From NCBI GenBank assembly GCA_913061275.1, contig CAJXSR010000004.1:102347-166346 (forward strand): DNA of 64,000 bases, given 5' to 3'. Positions 54,995-63,587 of this stretch are shown in pieces. Made by a program: the position numbers and the translations under genes. The notes under the pieces were generated by a model, which worked only from the letters and a program-made list of their open reading frames with translations, did no database searches and was not told the DNA's origin. Every line of letters starts with the position of its first letter. Position 1 is the stretch's first letter. This DNA is from an uncultured Paracoccaceae bacterium. Its GTDB lineage: Bacteria > Pseudomonadota > Alphaproteobacteria > Rhodobacterales > Rhodobacteraceae.

Positions 54995-56446
54995 ATGGTT
55001 GCGCAAACTATCCCCGTAGACGATTTTGACTTGGTTATAATAGGTGGGACGGGCGATCTGGCTAAACGAAAAATCCTACCTAGTCTTTACCGCCGCGTAT
55101 GTGCCGGTCAAATGCCAGAAAATGCACGCATAATTGCCGCTGCCAGATCAGATTTTTCACAACAGGATTATAAAGATTTTATTCGCCAAGCATTAGAGGA
55201 TTTTGTTAAATCAAAAAAACGTAACAAAAAGAAGATTGAAACCTTTTTAGAGCGCCTAACCTACATAAAACTTGATGCAACAGGAATTGAGGGTTGGAAA
55301 GAGTTATCACAATCATTGCGGGCAGGGGCTGTTCATGCTTTTTATTTTTCGGTAGGCCCCAGCCTGTTTGCCCCTTTGGCCGAAAGGCTAATGAAACACA
55401 AAATTACGGACGAAAATACGCGTATTGTTGTCGAAAAACCCTTTGGGCGTGATCTGGCATCGGCACAGAGTTTAAACGCGGTATTGGCGCGGTGTTTTCG
55501 AGAGGATCAGATTTTCCGTATTGACCATTATTTGGGTAAGGAAACCGTTCAAAACCTAATGGCATTGCGTTTTGCCAATGCATTATTTGAACCTTTGTGG
55601 AACTCACAACATATCGATCATGTGCAAATAACAGTTTCAGAATCGTTAGGGGTAGAGGGGCGCGGGGCCTATTATGATAAATCAGGTGCGATGCGTGATA
55701 TGATGCAAAATCATCTGATGCAACTATTTTGCCTAACCGCAATGGAGCCACCTGCGGTTTTTGATGCGGCCTCAGTTCGTGATGAAAAACTGAAAGTTAT
55801 CAAAGCACTAGATCCGATACTTGAAGGTGATATGGTGCGGGGACAATACCGTTCGGATGAAAATGGCGACAGTTATCAAAATGAAAGCGGTAACCCTGCC
55901 AGTACCACCGAAAGCTACATTGCGCTAAAGGCAAACCTGTCAAATTGGCGGTGGGTTGGCACACCGTTTTATTTACGCACTGGTAAAAAACTACGCAACC
56001 GCATGTCTGAAATCGCCATTGTTTTCAAAGACCCGCCGCATTCGATTTTTGAAGATAGCCAAGACCTAAAAGGTAACGTGTTAACAATTCGCTTACAACC
56101 CGATGAAGGCATAAATTTAAGCATGACGATCAAGGAACCTGGGCCGGGCGGGATGCGTCTAACCGAGGTACCCCTTGATATGAGCTTTGCCGATGCTTTG
56201 GGCGAAGATGAGGCAGACATGCCTGATGCATATGAGCGACTTATCATGGATGTCATTCGCGGCAATCAGACTTTATTTATGCGTGGCGATGAAGTTGAAG
56301 CGGCATGGGCATGGGTTGATCCTATCATTAAGGCGTGGGAAAAATCAGGTGCAAAACCTGCCCAATATGATCCAGGCAGTAACGGCCCTGACGACAGTTT
56401 GATGTTGTTACATAAAGATGGTCGTCGCTGGCGGGAGATTACATAA
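54995..56446 (+). CDS. zwf: Glucose-6-phosphate 1-dehydrogenase
   Basis: First enzyme of the oxidative pentose-phosphate and Entner-Doudoroff pathways. It has 483 residues. The NADP-binding start is LVIIGGTGDLAKRKILPSLY, and the substrate site is FRIDHYLGKETVQNLMALRF with the active His/Lys. ATG 54995 is used; the open frame before it (from 54851) has no resemblance to the family. Its stop overlaps the pgl ATG by 1 bp. No edd or eda gene is in the window. Confidence 0.97.
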   Translation: MVAQTIPVDDFDLVIIGGTGDLAKRKILPSLYRRVCAGQMPENARIIAAARSDFSQQDYKDFIRQALEDFVKSKKRNKKKIETFLERLTYIKLDATGIEGWKELSQSLRAGAVHAFYFSVGPSLFAPLAERLMKHKITDENTRIVVEKPFGRDLASAQSLNAVLARCFREDQIFRIDHYLGKETVQNLMALRFANALFEPLWNSQHIDHVQITVSESLGVEGRGAYYDKSGAMRDMMQNHLMQLFCLTAMEPPAVFDAASVRDEKLKVIKALDPILEGDMVRGQYRSDENGDSYQNESGNPASTTESYIALKANLSNWRWVGTPFYLRTGKKLRNRMSEIAIVFKDPPHSIFEDSQDLKGNVLTIRLQPDEGINLSMTIKEPGPGGMRLTEVPLDMSFADALGEDEADMPDAYERLIMDVIRGNQTLFMRGDEVEAAWAWVDPIIKAWEKSGAKPAQYDPGSNGPDDSLMLLHKDGRRWREIT

Positions 56447-57138
56447 TGAGCATATTTCTAGATTACCCAGATTATGAAACTCTTATGATGGGCATTGCTA
56501 AAATTGTGGCTAAACAACTGGTTGAAACTTTGGCGCAAAAAGGGACGGCAACACTTGCTGTGCCAGGCGGCACAACACCTGCACCATTTTTAGAACGCTT
56601 AAGCCTGATGGAAATGGATTGGAAAAATGTGCGTGTGTTGATGACTGACGAGCGTTTACAACCTGATGACCCGTTTAGGTCGAATTTCCGAATGGTAGAG
56701 CATTATTTATCTCAGAACGCGTCATCCAAGGCGCAACTGCTGCCAATGGCATCAATAGAACAGACACCACAAGAAGCATTAGATGCGGGCACTGACCTGT
56801 ATACGCCATGTTTGCCAATAGATGTTCTGGTATTAGGAATGGGGGCAGACATGCACACAGCATCGCTTTTCCCCGACGCACCAGAACTTGTCGCAGCCCT
56901 TTCACCAGACGCACCACCCCTTATGGTGATGAACAGTCCCACCCAACCAGAGGCACGCATAAGTTTGACAGCACCTGTGTTGACTAATGCACAAAACACA
57001 CATGTTTTAATCTCTGGGCCAGAAAAGCTGGCAGCATATATTGATGCAGAAGAAGGCGATGGGCCAACCATAGAGGCGCCTATCAGATGTGTTTTACAAG
57101 GGCCAAACACTGTATTTATTCACCACACGCTTGGCTGA
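56446..57138 (+). CDS. pgl: 6-phosphogluconolactonase
   Basis: Hydrolyses 6-phosphogluconolactone made by Zwf. It has 230 residues, matching the SOL/DevB type. Motifs are ATLAVPGGTTPAPFLERLSL, RVLMTDERLQPDDPFRSNFR and DVLVLGMGADMHTASLFPDA. It is translationally coupled to zwf (1-bp overlap). Convergent with the sensor kinase gene, 8 bp between. Confidence 0.93.
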   Translation: MSIFLDYPDYETLMMGIAKIVAKQLVETLAQKGTATLAVPGGTTPAPFLERLSLMEMDWKNVRVLMTDERLQPDDPFRSNFRMVEHYLSQNASSKAQLLPMASIEQTPQEALDAGTDLYTPCLPIDVLVLGMGADMHTASLFPDAPELVAALSPDAPPLMVMNSPTQPEARISLTAPVLTNAQNTHVLISGPEKLAAYIDAEEGDGPTIEAPIRCVLQGPNTVFIHHTLG

Positions 57139-57146
57139 TTATCCCG

Positions 57147-58478
57147 CTACCTAGGCAGCACCAATATGGCTTTCAACCCGCCTAAATCATCACTTTGGAA
57201 AAGTTCCAATTTACCACCGTGGCTGCGCGCAATATCTGTTGTAATAGCAAGCCCCAACCCAGATCCGACACCTTTGTTCTGATTGCGTGCACTGTCTAAC
57301 CTAGAAAATGGTTCGGTTGCAGCTTCGCGTTTGTTTTTTGGAATGCCGGGGCCATCATCTTCGATAATAAATTGTACTTTTGCAGGAGCTATATCGACAG
57401 TAAGTTGGGCTGTTTCGCCGTAACGTACTGCATTCCCTAACAGATTTTCTATTGCACGCTGCACGCCTTGTTCACGACATTTCAATGTATCATCCGTGGT
57501 GTTATCGCCAATAAAACGTAAATCCACATTATGTCCTGCGCGTTTAAAATTACGTGCAATACGTTTGGATAATGCTTTAATGCCAACAGTTTCGGATTTT
57601 TCCTCACTGTCACCACGCGCAAATTCAAGAAACTCGTTTAACATCGCTTCCATTTCTTCAACATCGCGTTTTAGATGTTCAATTTCCTCTGACGGATCAA
57701 GCAAACCCAACGATAATTTCATCCGTGTCAAAGGGGTGCGTAAATCGTGACTGACACCCGACAACATCAGCGTGCGTTGTTCTATTTGCCTGATTATGCG
57801 TGCCCGCATGGCAAGAAATGAATGGCCTGCACTTCGTACTTCACGCGCACCCCTTGGGGTGAACGGAATGGCCCAACCGCGCCCAAAAGCCTCGGCTGCA
57901 TCTGATAAGCGTTTGATCGGTTTAATCTGATTGTTTAAAAATAACACCGAAATACCCGTAAAAATTAAACCAGTAATTAACATTGCGACTAATAGCTGGT
58001 GTGGATTGGTAGCCGATGCACGGGTTCTGGAAAAAGAAAGCTGTATTGGGCCTTTGTTTGAATTTATCCCAAGGTTTACTAAATCTTTATTTGATCTTAG
58101 GTCCACATAGACAAGGCCATTAACGTGGCTCTTCAACGCGCCGCTTACATACCGCCCAGATAAATCAAACCACAGCCATCCGTTATTTTGGTGTGTTATA
58201 TGATTTTGAAAACCTGCATTCATACTTAAAGGCCGCGCGGCCTTGGCCACAACCAATAGGGCCGTGGCCCTGTCTGGTGATTGATTGGCAAGGGATACAA
58301 GATAATTAACCTCTAGGGCTACATTCCCTGACATTTGTTCTGACACATCCCGAAAAAGCCGTTCCGCAAAATAAGTTGCCACAACGATTTGTATCACAAT
58401 GATCGGCACCGCAAGAATAAGCATGGCACGGCCAAATAAACTGCGTGGTAGTTTCGATTTTATCCAAGCCCGTATCAT
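57147..58478 (-). CDS. Sensor histidine kinase (EnvZ-like)
   Basis: A 443-residue membrane kinase. It has two membrane helices (AMLILAVPIIVIQIVVATYF; LLVAMLITGLIFTGISVLFL) around a 125-residue sensor region, then HAMP (PIKRLSDAAEAFGRGWAIPF), HisKA (LSGVSHDLRTPLTRMKLSL with phospho-His), and HATPase (AIENLLGNAVRYGE; FIIEDDGPGIPKNKREAAT; GSGLGLAITTDIARSHGG). The frame reaches TTG 58553, but ATG 58478 better suits the family. No response regulator is adjacent; the region upstream is a tRNA and island integrase. Confidence 0.9.
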   Translation of the reverse strand: MIRAWIKSKLPRSLFGRAMLILAVPIIVIQIVVATYFAERLFRDVSEQMSGNVALEVNYLVSLANQSPDRATALLVVAKAARPLSMNAGFQNHITHQNNGWLWFDLSGRYVSGALKSHVNGLVYVDLRSNKDLVNLGINSNKGPIQLSFSRTRASATNPHQLLVAMLITGLIFTGISVLFLNNQIKPIKRLSDAAEAFGRGWAIPFTPRGAREVRSAGHSFLAMRARIIRQIEQRTLMLSGVSHDLRTPLTRMKLSLGLLDPSEEIEHLKRDVEEMEAMLNEFLEFARGDSEEKSETVGIKALSKRIARNFKRAGHNVDLRFIGDNTTDDTLKCREQGVQRAIENLLGNAVRYGETAQLTVDIAPAKVQFIIEDDGPGIPKNKREAATEPFSRLDSARNQNKGVGSGLGLAITTDIARSHGGKLELFQSDDLGGLKAILVLPR

Positions 58479-58619
58479 AGGGATTAGGGATATTCCGATG
58501 ATAGGTTCGACGCAAGGGAAAGAAATGATACATTTATTTTTACTGCAAGGCAAAATCCCTATAGACGCATTAATATCGCTTTGCTATACGCAGCCTCGCA
58601 GCGCATGTTGCAATGGTAT

Positions 58620-58694
58620 TCCGACGTAGCTCAGCGGTAGAGCAGTTGACTGTTAATCAATTGGTCGTAGGTTCGATCCCTACCGTCGGAGCCA
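58620..58694 (+). tRNA. tRNA-Asn (GTT)
   Basis: A 75-nt cloverleaf with acceptor TCCGACG/CGTCGGA, anticodon loop CTGTTAA (anticodon GTT), T-loop GTTCGATCC and encoded CCA. It is followed 166 bp later by an integrase gene oriented away from it, which is the classic layout of an integration site (attL in the 3' end of tRNA). Confidence 0.97.
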
Positions 58695-58860
58695 ATACCT
58701 CCCCCTTTTATAATAATGCCTAAGCCCACTGGGCTTTCGCATCATTTTGCGCACCACTTTTGCACCATTTAGGTCGCAATCCAACTCTAGATCGTCATAG
58801 TTAGACAAACTACCTAGAATCATTTGGTTCCATAATTGTTAGAGAAAAAGAGGTTGGCAA

Positions 58861-60141
58861 ATGGTGACTAAAAAACTGCCCAAATATGTCTTTCAACGTA
58901 AGTGGGGCTCGTACCAATACAAACGCAACGTACCCAACAGGCTTAAGACGCTTATAGGGAAGGCCAACCTCTATCGTTTTCTTGGTAAATCGTATGATGA
59001 AATGATTGTTTCCCTCCCTGTTGTTCACAAGGAGATAGAGGCACAGTTTAGTAAGCTGGATGGGGAAACGGTCAGGGGTCGTACGCTTGCTTTGGTTGAA
59101 GCAAACTATGGTAAACGGGCGGCTCAGATGCTCGACGCAGGTGATGTCGATGAACATTTGGACATGGCGCTGTGGGGCTTAGGGCATAAGTTAGAGTATG
59201 ATGAGCAGGTTGATCCGATGGTTGTTGGTCATCTCATTGGTGGAAGCCTGCCAGTAACGGCCTTTTCGTTGACCAAGGCAATCGAGTTGTATGGTGACTA
59301 CAAGGATGCAGGCGACAACAAAAAATTATCCAACCAACTTGCTAAGCTCACAAAGGATTTGCGGTTGTCTATTGGTGACTACAAGGTAGACGAAGTCCCA
59401 ATGAACTCCCTGACACGTCGCGACGCGATCAACTACAGGGACTACCTGCTTGAGCGAGTGGCCCCAAATAGCGTCACGCGTTACATCAACGTTGTGCGTG
59501 CGGTTATAAATCATGCAATTAATGAACGGGGCTTCAAAATGGACAACCCCTTTCAGAACCTACGCGTAAAGGGGGCTGGACATGTAAAGAACGCCAGACT
59601 TCCTCTGACAGACATAGAGACACAGACAGCAGCAACAGTCTTCCTGGATGATCCAACCTTCCATGCTATTTACACAGTACTTACAGATACAGGCTGTAGG
59701 CTCTCTGAAATAACTGGCCTACAGGTTAGCGATGTTAACCTTCAGGAGCAGTTTGTAGAGATACGCGAGAACTGCTTTCGAAGAATTAAAACCAACAGTA
59801 GTGCCAGAAAGATTCCTCTATCACAGAGGGCCCTAGAGTGCCTGCAGGGGCATCGTATTGGTAAGTCTGATGACGAGGCTATCTTCACACGTTACGCAAG
59901 AGAAGGGGGTGCAGGTTCTGCTTCTGCGGCCATGCTCAAGCGGCTCAGGAAGGTCATTGATGACCCAAAGAAGACACTTCACAGTTTACGACACAGGAAA
60001 AAAGACCAACTCAGGAGTGTCAGCTGTCCCGAAGAAATTTCTAAAGTTCTGTTTGGTCACAGTAACCAAGAAGCCGCTTCTAGGAATGGGAGAGGGTACT
60101 CTGTCGAAGTTCTGCGTGATTGGATAGCCAAGACTTGGTGA
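58861..60141 (+). CDS. Tyrosine recombinase/integrase of a genomic island
   Basis: A 426-residue phage-type integrase. The N-terminal part (KYVFQRKWGSYQYKRNVPNR) is an Arm-type DNA-binding domain, followed by a SAM-like core-binding domain (INYRDYLLERVAPNSVTRYI). The catalytic domain has the first Arg in LTDTGCRLSEITGLQ, the Lys region NSSARKIPLSQRA, H-x-x-R in HSLRHRKKDQLRSV, H in FGHSNQEAASR, and the Tyr in GRGYSVEVL. It lies right after tRNA-Asn and presumably mediated integration there. No excisionase was found. Confidence 0.92.
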   Translation: MVTKKLPKYVFQRKWGSYQYKRNVPNRLKTLIGKANLYRFLGKSYDEMIVSLPVVHKEIEAQFSKLDGETVRGRTLALVEANYGKRAAQMLDAGDVDEHLDMALWGLGHKLEYDEQVDPMVVGHLIGGSLPVTAFSLTKAIELYGDYKDAGDNKKLSNQLAKLTKDLRLSIGDYKVDEVPMNSLTRRDAINYRDYLLERVAPNSVTRYINVVRAVINHAINERGFKMDNPFQNLRVKGAGHVKNARLPLTDIETQTAATVFLDDPTFHAIYTVLTDTGCRLSEITGLQVSDVNLQEQFVEIRENCFRRIKTNSSARKIPLSQRALECLQGHRIGKSDDEAIFTRYAREGGAGSASAAMLKRLRKVIDDPKKTLHSLRHRKKDQLRSVSCPEEISKVLFGHSNQEAASRNGRGYSVEVLRDWIAKTW

Positions 60142-60714
60142 GCTTGCAAAAATTGGAACATTAGGCAGCTTATCGTATGCCAGTAAGTGGGGGGCAAAGC
60201 TGCCGTTCGAATGCTCCCGCGCTACTTCTGCTTACGGCCTATTCTGTTGAAAAACTCCGTTTTCTAGCAAAACCTGAAAATATTTACCCACACAGCTCAA
60301 TTGAATATTTTTTGCGAGGGGTTCGGCTAAAATGTGCTTCAAGCGCTGTTGCGGTTCCTTCGAACCTTTCGCGACAATCCTCACTTACTTTTGGCAAAGG
60401 TGTGCTTTTAACAGAAATTCTCAAAATCCAAATATTAGAGTTTTTCAACAGAATAGGCCCAAACCTGCCTTTCGAGTGCAGTTAAATTGCAAGGTTGTAA
60501 TTTCCCGAAAGCAGACATTGCTCAACAATCGTGTGTCTGTATTGCCTCAACTTCTGCTAAGCGGACCTTCCTGCCGTTCGCTACTTCCGATCTAATGTCC
60601 GCTAAACGAGGCTCATCAACTGGTTTCGGAGCTATTGCCAAAACGTGATAACTTACCTAACCTCGCTTCAATACTCTCCAACACGCTAGGTATCGGACAG
60701 AAAAGAGGCGATTG
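60142..60714. other. Non-coding island stretch containing a MITE-like element
   Basis: A 573-bp gap with no supported gene. Apart from the inverted-repeat element at 60236-60459, it holds short GC-rich fragments (CTGCCGTTCG at 60202 and again near 60572; CTTCTGCT twice) that look like remnants of dispersed intergenic repeats. The 102- and 87-codon frames here have no family resemblance. Confidence 0.5.
60236..60459. mobile_element. MITE-like element with 22-bp terminal inverted repeats
   Basis: 60236-60257 (GGCCTATTCTGTTGAAAAAC, then TC) is the exact reverse complement of 60438-60459. The 224-bp element carries no transposase. Terminal repeats of the form CTGTTGAAAAA resemble ends of known IS families, so it is probably a deletion derivative or MITE mobilised in trans. 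A target-site duplication was not evident. Confidence 0.75.
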
Positions 60715-61773
60715 ATGATTCCCGCAGTTATGTCAGGTGTCTATCTGACCCGCCATGGTGGTTCTGATGCGTTGGAATGGAGGGACGATATCCCGGTGCC
60801 AGAACCCGCTGCCGGGCAGCTCCTGGTCAGGGTGTTGGCGGCTGGAGTAAACAACACTGATATCAACACCCGCGTCGGTTGGTATTCCTCTGATGTATCC
60901 GACGCCACCGAAGATGTCGGCGAGGACGCTGATATCGAGGCAGGCGGCTGGGGCGGCGCCCTCAAGTTTCCCCGCATTCAAGGCGGAGACATTTGTGGTG
61001 CCGTTATTGCTGTGGGCGACGGCGTCAATTCTGTAAAGATTGGCGCGCGGGTGACCAGCCAGATCAACATTCCCAGGCCTACGCCTGAAAATCCCTTTTC
61101 CTACGTTGCGCTCGGATCAGAATTGGATGGCGCCTTCGCCCAATATTGCCTATTGCAGGAAAACGAGATTTTTGACGTGAGCGCGTCACCGCTTTCCAAC
61201 GAAGAAATCGCTGCCATCCCGTGTGGCTTTGGTACCGCCTACAATTTGCTGAACCGGTCTGGAGTTTCCAAGGGACAGAATGTCCTGATTACTGGGGCGT
61301 CAGGCGTCGTGGGGCTGGCAGCAGTGCAACTCGCCTCGCAGTTCGGCGCTCAGGTCACCGGTATTGCCGCTGATGAAAAGGCGAAAGCCGTTCGCCAGGC
61401 CGGTGCCAAAGATGTCCTGCCGCGTTCTGCGACACTCCCAACACAACAGTTTGACATCGTCATTGATGTCGTGGCCGGTAAAGTTTGGCCAGATCTGATC
61501 CGGGCCTTGAAGCCAGGGGGGCATTACGCAGTGTCTGGTGCAATCGCCGGTCCTATTGTTGAGGCGGATTTGCGGGAAATTTATCTGACCGACATCACCA
61601 TTCACGGTTGTTCATTCATGTCGCGCGATGTTTTTTCGGGCTTGATGAACTTGATAATTGAAGGGCGGGTGAAGCCGACTATCGCCAGAACATACCCTTT
61701 GCGCGACATTGCCCAGGCTCAGGCGGATTTTCAGTTGAAAAATAGCGCTGGCAAGCTGATCCTCTTACCATAA
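60715..61773 (+). CDS. Zinc-binding alcohol dehydrogenase family / quinone oxidoreductase-like protein
   Basis: A 352-residue medium-chain dehydrogenase/reductase. The N-terminal GroES-like domain (AAGVNNTDINTRVGWYSSDV; GDICGAVIAVGDGVNSVKIG) is followed by a Rossmann domain (NVLITGASGVVGLAAVQLAS; GAQVTGIAADEKAKAVRQAG). No typical structural zinc Cys cluster is visible, so it is of the quinone-reductase-like, zinc-free subgroup. ATG 60715 with AGAGG upstream. The DNA is visibly GC-richer than the chromosome, suggesting recent transfer. Convergent with the hydroxyacid dehydrogenase gene (85 bp). Confidence 0.9.
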   Translation: MIPAVMSGVYLTRHGGSDALEWRDDIPVPEPAAGQLLVRVLAAGVNNTDINTRVGWYSSDVSDATEDVGEDADIEAGGWGGALKFPRIQGGDICGAVIAVGDGVNSVKIGARVTSQINIPRPTPENPFSYVALGSELDGAFAQYCLLQENEIFDVSASPLSNEEIAAIPCGFGTAYNLLNRSGVSKGQNVLITGASGVVGLAAVQLASQFGAQVTGIAADEKAKAVRQAGAKDVLPRSATLPTQQFDIVIDVVAGKVWPDLIRALKPGGHYAVSGAIAGPIVEADLREIYLTDITIHGCSFMSRDVFSGLMNLIIEGRVKPTIARTYPLRDIAQAQADFQLKNSAGKLILLP

Positions 61774-61858
61774 AGCAAGTTTGTTGCTGAAAGCAACTGG
61801 AAGTGGCAATATATTGTGGGCGCATCCGCCAAGATTGGACCGGAGAGGGCTGTTTGCA

Positions 61859-62827
61859 CTAGGATGAAACAGCCACATTTTTTGGACTTCCGCAAAAAAA
61901 TGCCTCGAGGTTTTCGATAGCAATGTCGACCATCGCGGCAACAGCCTCGGGTGTGTTGTAGGCAACGTGTGGCGTCAAGACAACACTATCGAGTTTTGTA
62001 AGAGGATGTCCTTGTGGCAAGGGTTCCTCGTCAAATACGTCGAGGCCCGCAGCCGCGATGTGCCCGGAAGCGAGCAACTCGATCATCGCGGCTTCGTCCA
62101 GGATTTGGGATCGCGCGGTATTCACGATCACGACGCCCGGTTTCGTCGTGCGTAGTCTCGCAGCATCAATCAAGCTATCGGTTTCCGGTGACAAGAGCAG
62201 ATGAAGTGACAGCACGTCGCTCTCAGCGAGTAGATCATCCAGATTGCGAAATTCGATGCCAAGTCGGGTAGCGTCTTCTGAATTTGGATTGCGAGTCCAT
62301 GCAATGACTTGCATCCCTAAAGCCTTGGCAAGCGGCACTACCGCCCGCGCGATACGACCAAAGCCAATCAGTCCCAGTGTCTTACCTCTTAGATCAAACC
62401 CCTGAATCTCAACATTGAACAAACCCTCACGCATATCCCGGTCCAGACGAGCGATGTTTCGAGATGCAGCCAGCATAAGGGCAAGGGTATGTTCAGCGAT
62501 TGTGTCTGCTGCAGATAATGTGTGGGTTACTGTGACACCCAAGCGCGTTGCTTCGTTGATATCAACCACCGAGGCTGCTCCGAGGCCGATAAAAGACATG
62601 CAATCAAGATCAACAGCCGCCTCAAGAACCTCGTTAGTCAAACCCCATCCAGAAATAATGGCATCCGCGCCGCTTATACGCTTGATGTATTCCTCGCTCG
62701 AGGGTGGGCCACCATAATATGCGGTGAATTTACCTAACCTCTCTAGCCGCCTGAGCCGTTCACCCGTGAAAAGTGGCGCCAGGTTATCCTCTGCATCAGG
62801 ATAAACAATGAGACGAGTTTTCGGCAT
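61859..62827 (-). CDS. NAD-dependent D-2-hydroxyacid dehydrogenase
   Basis: A 322-residue dehydrogenase of the PGDH/hydroxypyruvate-reductase type. The Rossmann motif is LGLIGFGRIARAVVPLAKAL, the substrate-binding Arg is in VIVNTARSQILDE, the Glu in GLDVFDEEPLPQGHP, and the catalytic His in VVLTPHVAYNTPEA. The track-type frame starts at 63025, but ATG 62827 has GGAG 5 nt upstream and fits the family length. Also in GC-richer DNA. Substrate could be glyoxylate, hydroxypyruvate or a 2-ketoacid. The gap to the ABC transporter is 760 bp. Confidence 0.88.
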   Translation of the reverse strand: MPKTRLIVYPDAEDNLAPLFTGERLRRLERLGKFTAYYGGPPSSEEYIKRISGADAIISGWGLTNEVLEAAVDLDCMSFIGLGAASVVDINEATRLGVTVTHTLSAADTIAEHTLALMLAASRNIARLDRDMREGLFNVEIQGFDLRGKTLGLIGFGRIARAVVPLAKALGMQVIAWTRNPNSEDATRLGIEFRNLDDLLAESDVLSLHLLLSPETDSLIDAARLRTTKPGVVIVNTARSQILDEAAMIELLASGHIAAAGLDVFDEEPLPQGHPLTKLDSVVLTPHVAYNTPEAVAAMVDIAIENLEAFFCGSPKNVAVSS

Positions 62828-63587
62828 TGTACTCCATTCTGTTTCCGTCCAAAGCCCACGATATGACATTGTAGGGTCTCTGTTGATCGACGCCAATTCA
62901 AAGATAGTCTTCGAAACACATTGTAGGAAACAGTTGAAGGCAATGCAATGGGCCGTAATGGACCTTATCAGCCTTCGCATCAGCGCAAGGCTCGTTTTAT
63001 TGTCTTTTTCTAGGAATGCGGACAAATGTCAGAAGAGCGAGAAGCAGACGTTCGCCGCAGCACAGAGAGTTGGTAGAAGTGGGCTCTTTGCGGCCATTGC
63101 CAGTAAGTTTTCCTCAATTGGTGGTCGAATAACTGCTTTTCGAAAATTGGGTCTAAAAGTTTGCACCTACTGCGAACGACCGCTTCCCGCCCTTTCTGAC
63201 TAAGCCTGCTTCCGGCCCATTGCTGCCTTTCACCGGTCGATCTAATGCTGCGGCGCAGCTTCCCCAGACCGGCCATTCGTCCGTTGCGAAGCATTTTTAC
63301 TGGCTGGAGGTCAGCAAAGCGGGCATTGATGATTGGAGCTAGTAATTATCTTAGGTTCGGCTGCTTTGCGGACTTTATAGCCAATATTACAACCACTGTA
63401 TTAACCAGAGATCTCTAAATACCCATCAGATTCTAAAACAAACCCGTAGCGCTGCTTTGGTTGAGTAGCGCCAACTTGTGTGGCGTAGAAGTTCGCGCAA
63501 TTTGGGTAATTGAGTTCAGTTCGAGTTTATCTGGAAATACCTGCCAGACACATATGGCAGCACCAATTTATTAGCTTATCATGATGA
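62828..63587. other. Non-coding island stretch
   Basis: A 760-bp gap. It holds only the upstream region of the dehydrogenase gene, GC-rich fragments reminiscent of the ones at 60.2-60.6 kb (GCAGACGTTCGCC, GCGGCCATTGCC, CTTCCGGCCCATTGCTGCC), and AT-rich DNA before the ABC gene. Frames of 94-131 codons here lack family resemblance. I see no gene. Confidence 0.5.

Noticed and set aside
60177..60485. 102-codon frame inside the MITE region
   Set aside because: It spans both terminal inverted repeats of the element and has no similarity to transposases.
62808..63203. 131-codon frame antisense to the dehydrogenase start
   Set aside because: No SD, no recognisable domain; it overlaps the 5' end of a convincing gene.
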